Source: Histidinibacterium aquaticum (GTDB lineage Bacteria; Pseudomonadota; Alphaproteobacteria; Rhodobacterales; Rhodobacteraceae). Taken from it: DNA of 64,000 bases. The first letter of the stretch is position 1, and each line of letters begins with the position of its first letter. Shown here piece after piece: positions 52,292-61,351 of this stretch. Under the pieces are notes generated by a model, which worked only from the letters and a program-made list of their open reading frames with translations, had not been told where the DNA came from and ran no database searches. The translations under genes were made by a program, and so were the position numbers. Location of the stretch: contig NZ_VYQE01000001.1 in the NCBI RefSeq assembly GCF_008710275.1, forward strand, positions 496,001 to 560,000. Reading direction: 5' to 3'.

Positions 52292-53506
52292 GTGATCCTC
52301 TACCGTCTCCTGCTGAGCATCGCGGTTCCGGTGCTGATCTCGCGCCTGCTCTGGCGACGCCTGCGGCGGGAGGATGGCCCAGGCAGCCTCTCCGCCCGCC
52401 TCAAGGGACCCGACCCCGAACCGGGGGCCCTCTGGATCCACGGCGCGAGCAACGGCGAACTCGCCTCCGCGCGTCCCCTCGCCGCCGCGCTTGCCGCGCG
52501 CACCGGTCGGCCTCTCCTCGTCACCGCCAACACCGCGACCGGCCGGACCCTCGCCGAGGGCTGGGACATCCCCCGCACGCAGGCCACCCTCGCCCCTCTC
52601 GACTTCCGGGCGAGCCTGCGCCGCCCCCTCTCCCGCGTCTCGGGGCTCCTCCTCCTAGAGAACGAGATCTGGCCCAACCGGATCATCCTCGCAGCGGCCC
52701 GCGGTCTGCCCGTCCTGATGGTCGGCGCCCGCATTTCCGAGCGCAGCGCCGCCCGCTGGGCCCGCTTGCCCGGCCTCGCCCGACGCATCCTGTCTAGCGT
52801 GACGCTCCTCTCGCCGCAGGACGCCGAAAGCGGCGCGCGGTTTCGCGCCCTCGGCCTGCCCGCCGACCGCCTGATCGCGCCTGTGCAGCTCAAGTCGCTC
52901 TACATCCCGCCCGACCAGCCGCCACCGGAGGAGCTGCGCACCGCCTTTCCCCGCGCACGCACGCTGCTCGCCGCCTCGACCCACGAGGGTGAAGAGGAAA
53001 CGGTCCTCGACGCCTTCGCGCGTCTTCACGCCGAAAACCCGGGACTGAAGCTCATCCTCGCGCCGCGCCATCCCCGCCGGGCCGAGGCCATCGCCCGCCT
53101 CGCGTCGGAGCGCGGCCTCCGTACCGCCCGCCGCTCCGCGGCTGACGCGCCGGACGGTCCCGTCTATCTCGCCGATACGATGGGAGAGATGGCGCACTGG
53201 TACGCTCTCGCCGGCTGCGCCTTCGTCGGCGGCTCCCTCGTGCCGAAGGGCGGACACACCCCCTACGAGCCCGCGGTCCACGGCTGCGCCATCCTGCACG
53301 GCCCACATCTGGCCAATTTCGCCGACGAATACGCCCGGCTGGATACCGAGGGAGGGGCGCTTCAAGTCGAGGATGCCGCCGGTCTTGCCGAGGCCTGGCA
53401 GCTGCACCTCGAGACCTCCCCGATGCCGGACAAGGCGCGCGCCGTCCTCGCGCCCGGCAACGCTTCCGAGCTGCTCGACCGGATCGTGGAGGTCCTGTCC
53501 CGCTAG
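52292..53506 (+). CDS. waaA: 3-deoxy-D-manno-octulosonic acid (Kdo) transferase
   Basis: This GT30 family enzyme adds Kdo from CMP-Kdo to lipid IV-A during LPS synthesis. Visible motifs: WIHGASNGEL (catalytic Glu), LLLENEIWPN, LLAASTHEGEEE and GGSLVPKGGHTPYEPAVHG. One N-terminal membrane anchor. GTG 52292. Its stop shares the bases CTAG with the stop of the convergent HDAC-like gene. Confidence 0.93.
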   Translation: MILYRLLLSIAVPVLISRLLWRRLRREDGPGSLSARLKGPDPEPGALWIHGASNGELASARPLAAALAARTGRPLLVTANTATGRTLAEGWDIPRTQATLAPLDFRASLRRPLSRVSGLLLLENEIWPNRIILAAARGLPVLMVGARISERSAARWARLPGLARRILSSVTLLSPQDAESGARFRALGLPADRLIAPVQLKSLYIPPDQPPPEELRTAFPRARTLLAASTHEGEEETVLDAFARLHAENPGLKLILAPRHPRRAEAIARLASERGLRTARRSAADAPDGPVYLADTMGEMAHWYALAGCAFVGGSLVPKGGHTPYEPAVHGCAILHGPHLANFADEYARLDTEGGALQVEDAAGLAEAWQLHLETSPMPDKARAVLAPGNASELLDRIVEVLSR

Positions 53507-54636
53507 ACCCAGACCCTCAGCCGCGCGTCCAGCCGGTCGAGCCTCTCTCTCACCTCGGGCCGGATCGGACCGGATCTCGGCGCGTCCCGAAGCGTCTCCA
53601 CCCAGTGAGCTTCGGGAAAGATCTCGCGGCGCGGCCCTTCCCAGCGCAGCGCCTTGAGCACTGCCGCCGCGCGGTCCGGCAGGCGGCGCGGGATGTCCGC
53701 CCCGATGAGCGTGCCCCAGACCCCGGCCCAGAGCCGCCCGCAGGACCATGGGTTGTAGCCACCGCCCCCCAGGACGATCAGCCGGGGTGCGAGCCGCTTC
53801 ACCGCCCCGACGACCGCCCAATGCGCGTTGTTCGACAGCGAAAGCCGCGACTGCGGGTCTTCCTCGACCCCGTCCGCCCCGCACTGCAGCACCACGGCGT
53901 CGGGCCGGTGGGCCTCGAGGACGGGGAGGATCAGCCGCTCCCGGATCAGCGCCATCTCGTCATCGTTGAGCCCTCGCGGCACAGGAAGGTTCCAGACCTG
54001 CCCCGCGCCACGGTCCTCCAGCGGACCGGTCCGGGGCCAGCGCCCCTCCTCGTGGGTCGAGATCAGACAGACCTCGGGCTCGTTCCGGAAAGCATGGTCG
54101 ACACCGTCCGGGTGATGCGCGTCGATGTCGATGTAGACGACCCGGCGCGCACCCACACGGCGCAGCGAGAGGATCGCGAAGACGGGGTCGTTGAGGTAGC
54201 AGAATCCGTTCGCCCGGTCGGGCAGTCCGTGATGCGTGCCGCCCGCCGGGTTGTGGACTACGCCGCCCCTGGCCACGAGTTCGCCCGCCAGGATCGAACC
54301 GCCCACGGCAGTCGCGGGTCGTCGGTACATCTCGGGGTAGACCGGGTTCGAGGTCGTCCCCAGCGCGTGGCGCTCGCGCACCTCAGGGCTCACCCACTGG
54401 CGGTCCTCGGCGGCCTGAAGCTCGGCGACATAGGCCGGATCGTGGAAGGCGTGGAGGGCGGCCGGCTTTGCGCGCGGGCTCTGCACGAAGCGCGCCGGAG
54501 GCAGCCAGCCCAGCGCCCGCGTCAGGTCGGTGACGGTCGAGACGCGCGGGATGCGCAGCGGGTGCCACGCTCCGTAGGAGGAGTTCCGGTAGATCTCGGA
54601 GCCGATGTAGAGCGGCCCGCCGCCCTCAGCCGCCAA
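53503..54636 (-). CDS. Class II histone deacetylase-like amidohydrolase
   Basis: Arginase/deacetylase fold with zinc and charge-relay residues in GGTHHGLPDRANGFCYLND, DIDAHHPDGVDHAF and QCGADGVEEDP, plus GGGGYNPWS. Bacterial members deacetylate acetylpolyamines or small amides. TTG 54636 (with GGAGGGG upstream) lies within the end of the glutathione peroxidase gene and starts the conserved GSEIYRNSSYG N-terminus, suggesting coupling. Confidence 0.88.
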   Translation of the reverse strand: MAAEGGGPLYIGSEIYRNSSYGAWHPLRIPRVSTVTDLTRALGWLPPARFVQSPRAKPAALHAFHDPAYVAELQAAEDRQWVSPEVRERHALGTTSNPVYPEMYRRPATAVGGSILAGELVARGGVVHNPAGGTHHGLPDRANGFCYLNDPVFAILSLRRVGARRVVYIDIDAHHPDGVDHAFRNEPEVCLISTHEEGRWPRTGPLEDRGAGQVWNLPVPRGLNDDEMALIRERLILPVLEAHRPDAVVLQCGADGVEEDPQSRLSLSNNAHWAVVGAVKRLAPRLIVLGGGGYNPWSCGRLWAGVWGTLIGADIPRRLPDRAAAVLKALRWEGPRREIFPEAHWVETLRDAPRSGPIRPEVRERLDRLDARLRVWV

Positions 54637-55192
54637 GCGCCCCCTCCACGGCCTCCGTGATCATCGGCGACATGGGCTGCACCGCCGAGGGCCAGTCGGT
54701 GATCACCCGGCCGTCGCGATCGATCAGCACCTTGTGGAAGTTCCACTTCGGCACGACCCCTTCGCCGGCGAGCCAGAGGTAGAGCGGATGCGCGCCCTCC
54801 CCCAAGACCGGCGTGATGGCGGTCATCGGCATGTCGATCCCGAAATGCATCGCGCAATAGTCGCGGACCGCCTCCTCGTTTTCGAGCTCCTGTCGGAAGT
54901 CGTCGGAGGGCACGGCGAGCACCATGAGCCCGTCCGATCGGTAGGCGTCCCAAAGGTCCTGGAGCCCGGCGAACTGCGGCGTGAAGGCGCAGAGCGAGGC
55001 GGTGTTCACCAGCAGGATCGGCTTCCCGGCGTAGTCGCCCAGGTCGATCTCGCCGCCGTCGATCGAATTCAGCGTCACATGGGGCATTTGCCCGTTGCGT
55101 TCTCCGGTCGCGGCGGCGGCCGCTGTCATAGTCACAAGAAGAACAATTATCGCATAAAGCGCACGAATTGCGGAATTATTCATTTGAGCCAT
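54626..55192 (-). CDS. Secreted glutathione peroxidase-like protein
   Basis: An N-terminal hydrophobic segment (about 8-28) is a signal or anchor, so the enzyme is probably periplasmic. The GPx core follows: LLVNTASLCAFTPQ (catalytic Cys), VLAVPSDDFRQE and WNFHKVLIDRDGRVI. A second cysteine (DYCAMHFGID) could be the resolving residue of the thioredoxin-type GPx. ATG 55192 or 55183. Confidence 0.88.
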   Translation of the reverse strand: MAQMNNSAIRALYAIIVLLVTMTAAAAATGERNGQMPHVTLNSIDGGEIDLGDYAGKPILLVNTASLCAFTPQFAGLQDLWDAYRSDGLMVLAVPSDDFRQELENEEAVRDYCAMHFGIDMPMTAITPVLGEGAHPLYLWLAGEGVVPKWNFHKVLIDRDGRVITDWPSAVQPMSPMITEAVEGALGG

Positions 55193-55257
55193 CCGGCAAA
55201 GCCGTTCACATTACCGGACGATCTATCGCGCAGTAAAACGAAGGCAAGAAAAGCCCG

Positions 55258-55731
55258 ATGTCCATCCAGTCCAGGATACAGCGCCCCTTGCGTCTGTCCG
55301 GTGCCGCCAAGACGGACCCGCGCACGCAATTCGCCGTGCTGCCCTGGCGGATCAGCAAGGGCAAACTGAAGGTCTGCCTTGTCACCTCGCGCGAGACCGG
55401 CCGCTGGATCCTGCCCAAGGGCTGGCCGATGGGCGGCGCCACACCCGCGCAGGCCGCGGGGAACGAAGCCTGGGAAGAGGCGGGGCTCAAGGGCGATATC
55501 GCCCCCCAGCCCATCGGCCTCTATTCCTACCGCAAGCGGCTCGGCTCGGACGAACTTCCGGTGATCGTCGTGGTCTACGCCATGCGCGTGACGGAGGCGG
55601 CGGCGGACTACCCCGAGCGCGGTCAGCGCAAGCGCAAGTGGATGGGCCTCAAGAAGGCCTCAGAGCGTCTCTCGGACGAGGAACTCGCGCATATCGTGCG
55701 GCACTTCGACCCCAAGCTCGCGAAGGTCTAG
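55258..55731 (+). CDS. NUDIX hydrolase
   Basis: Nudix box in variant form: GWPMGGATPAQAAGNEAWEE followed by AGL, with the usual R of REUxEExGU replaced by Asn but EAWEEAG intact. Family members cleave nucleoside diphosphates linked to X, here possibly diadenosine or inositol polyphosphates as in DIPP-like alphaproteobacterial homologues. ATG 55258. Confidence 0.9.
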   Translation: MSIQSRIQRPLRLSGAAKTDPRTQFAVLPWRISKGKLKVCLVTSRETGRWILPKGWPMGGATPAQAAGNEAWEEAGLKGDIAPQPIGLYSYRKRLGSDELPVIVVVYAMRVTEAAADYPERGQRKRKWMGLKKASERLSDEELAHIVRHFDPKLAKV

Positions 55732-55814
55732 CGATCTTCCGAGGGCAGCCCTGCCATTGCATCGCGCCCGTCAGCGGCTAAATATCGGGAACTCCTGAAG
55801 CATCGGCACGAGAG

Positions 55815-56255
55815 ATGATCCGATACGCCCTGAAATGCTCCGGCGGCCACAGCTTCGACAGCTGGTTCCAGTCCGCCGCCGCCTATGACCGCCTCGCCGA
55901 GGCGGGCCACGTCGCCTGTTCCGTCTGCGGTTCGAGCGAGGTCGGCAAGGAATTGATGAGCCCCGGCGTCAGCGCCCGCGAAGAGCGCGAGCCCGCGCGG
56001 CCCGCAGCCGACCGTCCGCTCGCGACGCCGAGCACGCCCATAGAAAAGGCCATGGCCGCCCTGCGCAGGAAGGTCGAGACGGAGAGCACCTACGTGGGCA
56101 ACCGCTTCGCCGAGGAGGCCCGCAAGATGCACGAGGGCGAGACGCCCCAGGCCTCGATCTACGGAGAGGCGCGCCTCGCGGATGCCAAGCAACTGATCGA
56201 GGACGGCGTCCCAGTCTGCCCCCTGCCCTTCACGCCCCGCCGGTCGTCGAATTGA
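55815..56255 (+). CDS. DUF1178 family protein
   Basis: MIRYALKCSGGHSFDSWFQS and AGHVACSVCGSSEV give a zinc-ribbon-like N-terminus; the C-terminus ends IEDGVPVCPLPFTP. This is the DUF1178 family, common in Alphaproteobacteria and of unknown function. It overlaps the SDR gene by four bases (TTGA). Confidence 0.9.
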   Translation: MIRYALKCSGGHSFDSWFQSAAAYDRLAEAGHVACSVCGSSEVGKELMSPGVSAREEREPARPAADRPLATPSTPIEKAMAALRRKVETESTYVGNRFAEEARKMHEGETPQASIYGEARLADAKQLIEDGVPVCPLPFTPRRSSN

Positions 56256-56896
56256 CCCGCGCCCTGGTGACAGGCGCGAGCCGCGGCGTCGGCGCCGCGC
56301 TGAAGGCCCGGATGGAGGCGCGCGGTGACGAGGTGATCGGCACCTCGACCAGCGGCGGCGACGGCCTCATGCAGCTCGACGTCACCGATCCCGCCTCCGT
56401 CGCCGACCTCGGGAACAGCGTCACGGGGCCGCTCGATCTGCTCGTCTGCAACGCCGGCATCTTCCCCGACCGCCACGAGCGGCTGGACGACGGCTTTCCC
56501 GCAGAGATGTGGGCGGAGTCCTTCGCCGTGAACGTCACCGGCGTCTTCCTCACCGTGCAGGCGCTCCTTCCGGCCCTGCGCGACGCGCGCGGCCGCATCG
56601 CCATCCTGTCGTCGCAGATGGGCTCGTCCGAGAAGGCCGGCGGCGGATCCTACATCTACCGCGCCTCCAAGGCCGCCTCGGCCAACCTCGCGCGCAACCT
56701 CGCCACCGACCTGCGCTCGGACGGCATCGCCGTGGGGGCCTACCACCCCGGCTGGGTGGCGACCGACATGACCTCCCACAAGGGCGAACTGTCCCCCGAG
56801 CAGTCCGCTGCCGGGTTGATCGACCGCTTCGACGCCCTCACCCTCGACACGACCGGCTGCTTCCAGACCTGGGACGGCCGCGACCATCCATTCTGA
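56252..56896 (+). CDS. Short-chain dehydrogenase/reductase (SDR)
   Basis: Rossmann fold with TGASRGVG (NAD(P)-binding), NAGIFP, the catalytic YxxxK as YIYRASKAA, and GWVATDM. 214 residues. TTG 56252 overlaps the DUF1178 stop. Substrate unknown. Confidence 0.9.
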   Translation: MTRALVTGASRGVGAALKARMEARGDEVIGTSTSGGDGLMQLDVTDPASVADLGNSVTGPLDLLVCNAGIFPDRHERLDDGFPAEMWAESFAVNVTGVFLTVQALLPALRDARGRIAILSSQMGSSEKAGGGSYIYRASKAASANLARNLATDLRSDGIAVGAYHPGWVATDMTSHKGELSPEQSAAGLIDRFDALTLDTTGCFQTWDGRDHPF

Positions 56897-56903
56897 GGTG
56901 ACC

Positions 56904-58718
56904 ATGACCAAGCGACCTGTCTTCGACGCCGAGCCCTCCGGCGGACGCGATCTCGGCCGGCTTCCCGAATGGGACCTGACCGACCTCTACGAGTCCCCCG
57001 ACGCCCCGGAGCTGAAGCGCGACCTCGACTGGCTCGAGGCCGCCTGCCGCGACTTCGCCGCCGACTACGAGGGCAAGCTCGCCGAACTGACGGCTCAGGA
57101 TATGCTTGAGGCGGTCCGCCGCTACGAGCGCATCGATGTCATTGCCGGCCGGATCATGTCCTACGCGGGCCTGCGCTACTACCAGGAGACCACCGACGCC
57201 GACCGGGCCAAGTTCCTCTCCGACTGCCAGGACAAGATCACCACCTACACCACGCCGCTCGTCTTCTGGGGGCTGGAGTTCAACCGGCTCTCCGACGAGC
57301 ACGTCGAGGGGCTCTGGTCGGCATCGGACGAGCTCGCTCGCTACCGCCCGGTCTTCGACCGGATGCGCGCCATGCGGCCCTACCAGCTCTCCGACGAGCT
57401 GGAGAAGTTCCTGCACGATCAGTCCACCGTCGGCGCCTCGGCCTGGAACAAGCTCTTCGACGAGACCATCGCCGGGCTCACCTTCACGGTGAACGACGAG
57501 GAACTCGGCATCGAGGGCACGCTCAACCTGCTGACCGAACAGGACCGCGCGAGCCGCGAGGCCGCCTTCCGCGAACTTGGCCGCGTCTTCTCCGGCAACG
57601 TCCGGACCTTCGCCCGCGTGCACAACACGCTGACCAAGGAAAAGGAGATCGAGGACCGCTGGCGCGGGATGGAGACGCCGCAGACCGGCCGCCACCTGGC
57701 GAACCACGTCGAACCGGAGGTCGTCGAGGCGCTGCGCGATGCCGTCGTCGGCGCCTACCCGCGCCTCTCGCACCGCTACTACGCGCTCAAGGCCAAGTGG
57801 CTCGGGCTCGACCGTCTGCAGGTCTGGGACCGCAACGCCCCCCTGCCGATGGAGAGCGACCGCATCGTCGACTGGGACGAGGCGGTGGAGACCGTGCGCA
57901 GCGCCTACGCGGGCTTCGATCCGCGCATGGCCGAGATCGCCGAGCCCTTCTTCACCAAGGGCTGGATCGACGCGGGCGTGAAGCAGGGCAAGGCCCCCGG
58001 CGCCTTCGCGCATCCCACGGTGACCGAGGTGCACCCCTACGTGATGCTCAACTATCTGGGCAAACCGCGCGACGTGATGACCCTCGCCCACGAGCTGGGC
58101 CACGGCGTGCACCAGGTCCTCGCGGCCGGTCAGGGCGAGCTTCTTAGCTCCACCCCCCTGACCCTGGCCGAAACGGCGAGCGTCTTCGGCGAGATGCTGA
58201 CCTTCCGCAAGCTGCTGGCGGAGGCCCCTTCCGAGGCCGAGCGCAAGGTCCTGCTCGCGGGCAAGGTCGAGGACATGATCAACACGGTCGTCCGGCAGAT
58301 CGCCTTCTACGATTTCGAGTGCAAGTTGCACGACGCCCGCCGCGGCGGAGAGCTGACGCCCGACGACATCAACGCGCTCTGGATGTCGGTGCAGGCCGAG
58401 AGCCTCGGCCCCGTCTTCGACTTCGCCGAAGGCTACGAGACCTTCTGGGCCTATATCCCGCACTTCGTGCACTCGCCCTTCTACGTCTACGCCTATGCCT
58501 TCGGCGACGGGCTCGTGAACGCGCTCTACGCCGTCTACGAGGAGAGCGGAGAGAGCTTCAACGAGAAGTACTTCGACATGCTCAAGGCCGGCGGCGCCAA
58601 GCACCACAAGGAGCTGCTCGCTCCCTTCGGCCTCGACGCCTCCGATCCCTCCTTCTGGGAAAAGGGCCTCGGCATGATCGAGGGCTTCATCGAAGAGCTC
58701 GAGGCAATGGAGCGGTGA
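56904..58718 (+). CDS. M3 family oligoendopeptidase
   Basis: Zinc metallopeptidase of the PepF type, cleaving short peptides in the cytosol. The HEXXH motif is HELGHGVH (His396, Glu397, His400), with the third ligand Glu in LAETASVFGEM, and FYVYAYAFGDGLVNALY later. 604 residues, the usual length. ATG 56904 follows GAGGTGACC. Confidence 0.95.
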   Translation: MTKRPVFDAEPSGGRDLGRLPEWDLTDLYESPDAPELKRDLDWLEAACRDFAADYEGKLAELTAQDMLEAVRRYERIDVIAGRIMSYAGLRYYQETTDADRAKFLSDCQDKITTYTTPLVFWGLEFNRLSDEHVEGLWSASDELARYRPVFDRMRAMRPYQLSDELEKFLHDQSTVGASAWNKLFDETIAGLTFTVNDEELGIEGTLNLLTEQDRASREAAFRELGRVFSGNVRTFARVHNTLTKEKEIEDRWRGMETPQTGRHLANHVEPEVVEALRDAVVGAYPRLSHRYYALKAKWLGLDRLQVWDRNAPLPMESDRIVDWDEAVETVRSAYAGFDPRMAEIAEPFFTKGWIDAGVKQGKAPGAFAHPTVTEVHPYVMLNYLGKPRDVMTLAHELGHGVHQVLAAGQGELLSSTPLTLAETASVFGEMLTFRKLLAEAPSEAERKVLLAGKVEDMINTVVRQIAFYDFECKLHDARRGGELTPDDINALWMSVQAESLGPVFDFAEGYETFWAYIPHFVHSPFYVYAYAFGDGLVNALYAVYEESGESFNEKYFDMLKAGGAKHHKELLAPFGLDASDPSFWEKGLGMIEGFIEELEAMER

Positions 58719-59230
58719 CAGGCGTCACGCTTGCGCCCCTGCCCCGGTCCGAGACGCATCGGGTCCTGCACCTGAGGCTGCCGGAGGATCAGAAGGTGTT
58801 CGGCGGCGACATCGCGGAGACGGCCGCGGACCCGGATCCGGAGACGGATTTCCACGTGATCGAGGCCTCGGGGGCGGTCGTGGGCTTCTTCAAGATCGAG
58901 CGGCCCTACGGGACGCGGTACGACTTCGCGCCTGCGGGCGCCCTCGGGCTGCGGATGCTGCAGATCGACGCGGGCGCCCAGGGCTTCGGCTATGGCCGCG
59001 CGGCCTTCGCCGCGCTGCCGGGCTACCTCCGGGAGAGGTACCCGGACCGTTCGGAATGCTGGCTGACGGTGAACTGCCGCAATCCCCGCGCGGGACACGT
59101 CTACCTGTCCGGCGGCTGGGAGGACACCGGGGAACTCTACCATGGGGGCCCGGCCGGTCCCCAGCACATCATGCGCCTGTCCCTGGTCCCCGTGGCGGGA
59201 AGGGGGCTGTCTGCCCCCTCTTGCGCCTGA
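58715..59230 (+). CDS. GNAT family N-acetyltransferase
   Basis: GTG 58715 overlaps the M3 peptidase stop (GTGA). Motif A is GAQGFGYGRAAFAALP; other GNAT elements include VVGFFKIERPYG and NCRNPRAGHVYLSGGWEDTG. 171 residues; the acceptor is unknown. Confidence 0.85.
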   Translation: MTGVTLAPLPRSETHRVLHLRLPEDQKVFGGDIAETAADPDPETDFHVIEASGAVVGFFKIERPYGTRYDFAPAGALGLRMLQIDAGAQGFGYGRAAFAALPGYLRERYPDRSECWLTVNCRNPRAGHVYLSGGWEDTGELYHGGPAGPQHIMRLSLVPVAGRGLSAPSCA

Positions 59231-59309
59231 CGGCGCAATTCACCCCCGAGGATACTTGGACCCAGAAGAGGGCCGTTTCCGGTTTTTCTTTCTGAATCAG
59301 GATGATGCC

Positions 59310-59333
59310 GAGGCGTCCAAATTTGGACGCCTC
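59310..59333. repeat. 24-bp perfect palindrome
   Basis: GAGGCGTCCAAA (59310-59321) and its exact inverse (59322-59333) form a perfect palindrome overlapping the stop codon of the DUF4389 gene. No T tract follows on either strand, so it is not a classical terminator; it could be a bidirectional attenuator or a protein-binding site. Confidence 0.6.
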
Positions 59334-59640
59334 AGTCGAGCTCCGTCCAGGGCCAGGGCTTCACCTCCGAGGCGGCGGTCTGGTAGCGCGCGGCCTTGGC
59401 CATCCAGATGCCGAGATCCGTGCCCGCGTCGGCGAGCCGCTCGTTCGGCTCGCCCCGGTTGAGCAGCATCATCACCACCTGGAAGACCGCCATGACCCCG
59501 AGCGCGGTGCCGGCGAGGCTCAGCATCACGCCGATCAGGATCATGTAGAAGACCCGGAGCACGATGTTCTCGCGCTCCTCGGGCTCGTTCTGGTCGCCCA
59601 GCGTCCGGCCCATCACCTTCTCGTCGTCGGTCATGCCCAT
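59332..59640 (-). CDS. DUF4389 domain-containing protein
   Basis: 102 residues with two hydrophobic helices (VLRVFYMILIGVMLSLAGTALG and VFQVVMMLL), the signature GEPNERLADAG and a PWPW-type end. ATG 59640; alternative 59634. Function unknown. Confidence 0.88.
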   Translation of the reverse strand: MGMTDDEKVMGRTLGDQNEPEERENIVLRVFYMILIGVMLSLAGTALGVMAVFQVVMMLLNRGEPNERLADAGTDLGIWMAKAARYQTAASEVKPWPWTELD

Positions 59641-59667
59641 GGGGAGTCTCCCTCAGCCGCGGGAATA

Positions 59668-60639
59668 TTACCCCTCCGCGGCCGCGAATACCATGTCGAT
59701 CATCCGCAGCGTGCCTCGCGAGAACTCCAGCGGGCAGGCGTAGCTCTCGCCCTGGCGGAGCGCCCGGCCGAAGGCCTCGACCTGCAGGACGTAGTGGTTG
59801 TCGCGCGGCCAGCGCTCCAGCTCGACCTTGCCCGCCTCGCGCTCCAGCCGGAGTTCGGCGAGGTCGTGAACGTTGGCGTTGAAGGGACAGGTCAGCGTGA
59901 TCAGCCCCTTCTCGCCGTGGAAGGTGATGTACTGCCGCGGGAAGGCGCGCATCGAGACGGTGCCCGAATAGGCGAAGTCCGGGAAGCGCGCCGCGACCTG
60001 GGTGAAGACATCGACACCGTTCTCGCGCCGCAGGTTGGCAAGGGTGATCTCCTCGGGCTCCTGCCCGGTCACGAAGCGGGCGGCGCCGAAGATGTAGACC
60101 CCGATGTCGTAGAGCGCCCCGCCCCCGGTCTCTGGCCTGTTGCGGATGTTGCCCGCGTCGCGGTTGTCGAAGGAGAAGACCGCATCGACCTGCACGAGAT
60201 CGCCGATCGCCCCGCCCTGAACCAGCTCGCGGGCGCGCTGGAACTGGGGATGGTGGACGATCATGTAGGCCTCGGCGGCGAGGATGCCGGTCTCGTCGCG
60301 CTTGGCGATGACCGGATCGAAATCCGCCGCTGTCAGCCCGAGCGGCTTTTCCACCAGCACCGGCTTGCCCGCATCGAGGGTCTTGAGCGCCCATTCGACG
60401 TGAAGATGGTTCGGGAGGGGGATGTAGACCGCGTCGATCTCGGGATCGGCCAGCAGTGCCTCGTAACTGTCGTGGACGCGGAGGCCCGGTGCGAAGGCGC
60501 GAAAGCCCTCGGCCTTGTCGGGCGAGCTCGTGGCGAGCGCGGCGAGTTCGGCGCCGGAGGCGGCGTGGATCGCGGGGCCCATCTGGCCCTTGGCGAAATT
60601 GGAGGCGCCCAGAATGCCCCAGCGGATCGTATCGGTCAT
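59668..60639 (-). CDS. Gfo/Idh/MocA family oxidoreductase
   Basis: NAD(P)-binding Rossmann start IRWGILGASNFAKGQM, then EKPLGL and the C-terminal beta-sheet domain with GGGALYDIGVYIFGAARFV, the family signature. 323 residues. Substrate probably a sugar or inositol derivative; unknown. Confidence 0.92.
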   Translation of the reverse strand: MTDTIRWGILGASNFAKGQMGPAIHAASGAELAALATSSPDKAEGFRAFAPGLRVHDSYEALLADPEIDAVYIPLPNHLHVEWALKTLDAGKPVLVEKPLGLTAADFDPVIAKRDETGILAAEAYMIVHHPQFQRARELVQGGAIGDLVQVDAVFSFDNRDAGNIRNRPETGGGALYDIGVYIFGAARFVTGQEPEEITLANLRRENGVDVFTQVAARFPDFAYSGTVSMRAFPRQYITFHGEKGLITLTCPFNANVHDLAELRLEREAGKVELERWPRDNHYVLQVEAFGRALRQGESYACPLEFSRGTLRMIDMVFAAAEG

Positions 60640-60736
60640 GTCCTACCCTCCCTTCGGTGTCCCGCGCACCAAACGCCAGTTGTCCGGGGAACGAAAGCCC
60701 CGCGGTGGATTTGACCCAGAGAAAGCGGAGGGCGAC

Positions 60737-61294
60737 ATGACGATCCAGGTCCAGGGACTGCACCACATCACGCTGGTCGGCGCGAGCCGGGCAGAGACGA
60801 TCGACTTCTGGGAGGGCGTCCTCGGGATGCCGTTCCTCTTCGAGCAGCCGAACCTCGACGCACCGGAGGAGGCGCATCTCTACTTCGACCCGGGCGACGG
60901 GCGGCTGATCACGATCTTCTGCCACGAGGGCGCGGAGGCGGTCCACGACAAGACACCGCGGGATCCCGGCTGCGTTCATCACATCGCCTTCGCGGTCTCG
61001 AATGCCACCTTCCGGCAGATCCCGGAGCGGCTCGACGCGCGGGGGATCAAGCACTCCGGACCGAAAGACCGAGGGTTCATGGATTCGATCTACTTCCGCG
61101 ATCCGCTGGGGCTGCTGATCGAGCTTGCCTCCTACCGCTTCGAGCCGCCCACCGGGGCGAGCCACGCGGAGGTGCTTCACATGGCTCACCGCCGTAGGGT
61201 GGAGCGGGGCGCGAGCCACATCGAGCCGCTGGATCTGGCGGACGCGACCGAGGCCCTGTCTCGGAGACGGAACCTCAGCCTCTCTGATGACTGA
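60737..61294 (+). CDS. VOC (glyoxalase/dioxygenase fold) family protein
   Basis: Begins MTIQVQGLHHITLVGASRA, with the metal-ligand His, GVLGMPFLFE, then HHIAFAVSN and YFRDPLGLLIELAS, the repeated beta-alpha-beta units of VOC proteins. ATG 60737 has CGGAGGGCGAC upstream. Function unknown; may be a dioxygenase or lyase. Confidence 0.9.
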   Translation: MTIQVQGLHHITLVGASRAETIDFWEGVLGMPFLFEQPNLDAPEEAHLYFDPGDGRLITIFCHEGAEAVHDKTPRDPGCVHHIAFAVSNATFRQIPERLDARGIKHSGPKDRGFMDSIYFRDPLGLLIELASYRFEPPTGASHAEVLHMAHRRRVERGASHIEPLDLADATEALSRRRNLSLSDD

Positions 61295-61300
61295 CCCACG

Positions 61301-61325
61301 AAAAAGGGCCGCCCGAAGGCGGCCC
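61301..61325 (-). terminator. Intrinsic terminator of the Bax-inhibitor-like gene
   Basis: On the minus strand GGGCCGCC (61325-61318), loop TTCG, GGCGGCCC (61313-61306) and TTTTT (61305-61301) form a terminator 27 bases past the stop of the gene at 61352. Confidence 0.85.
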
Positions 61326-61351
61326 TGTCTTGGTCGGCGGTCAGGCCCTGC

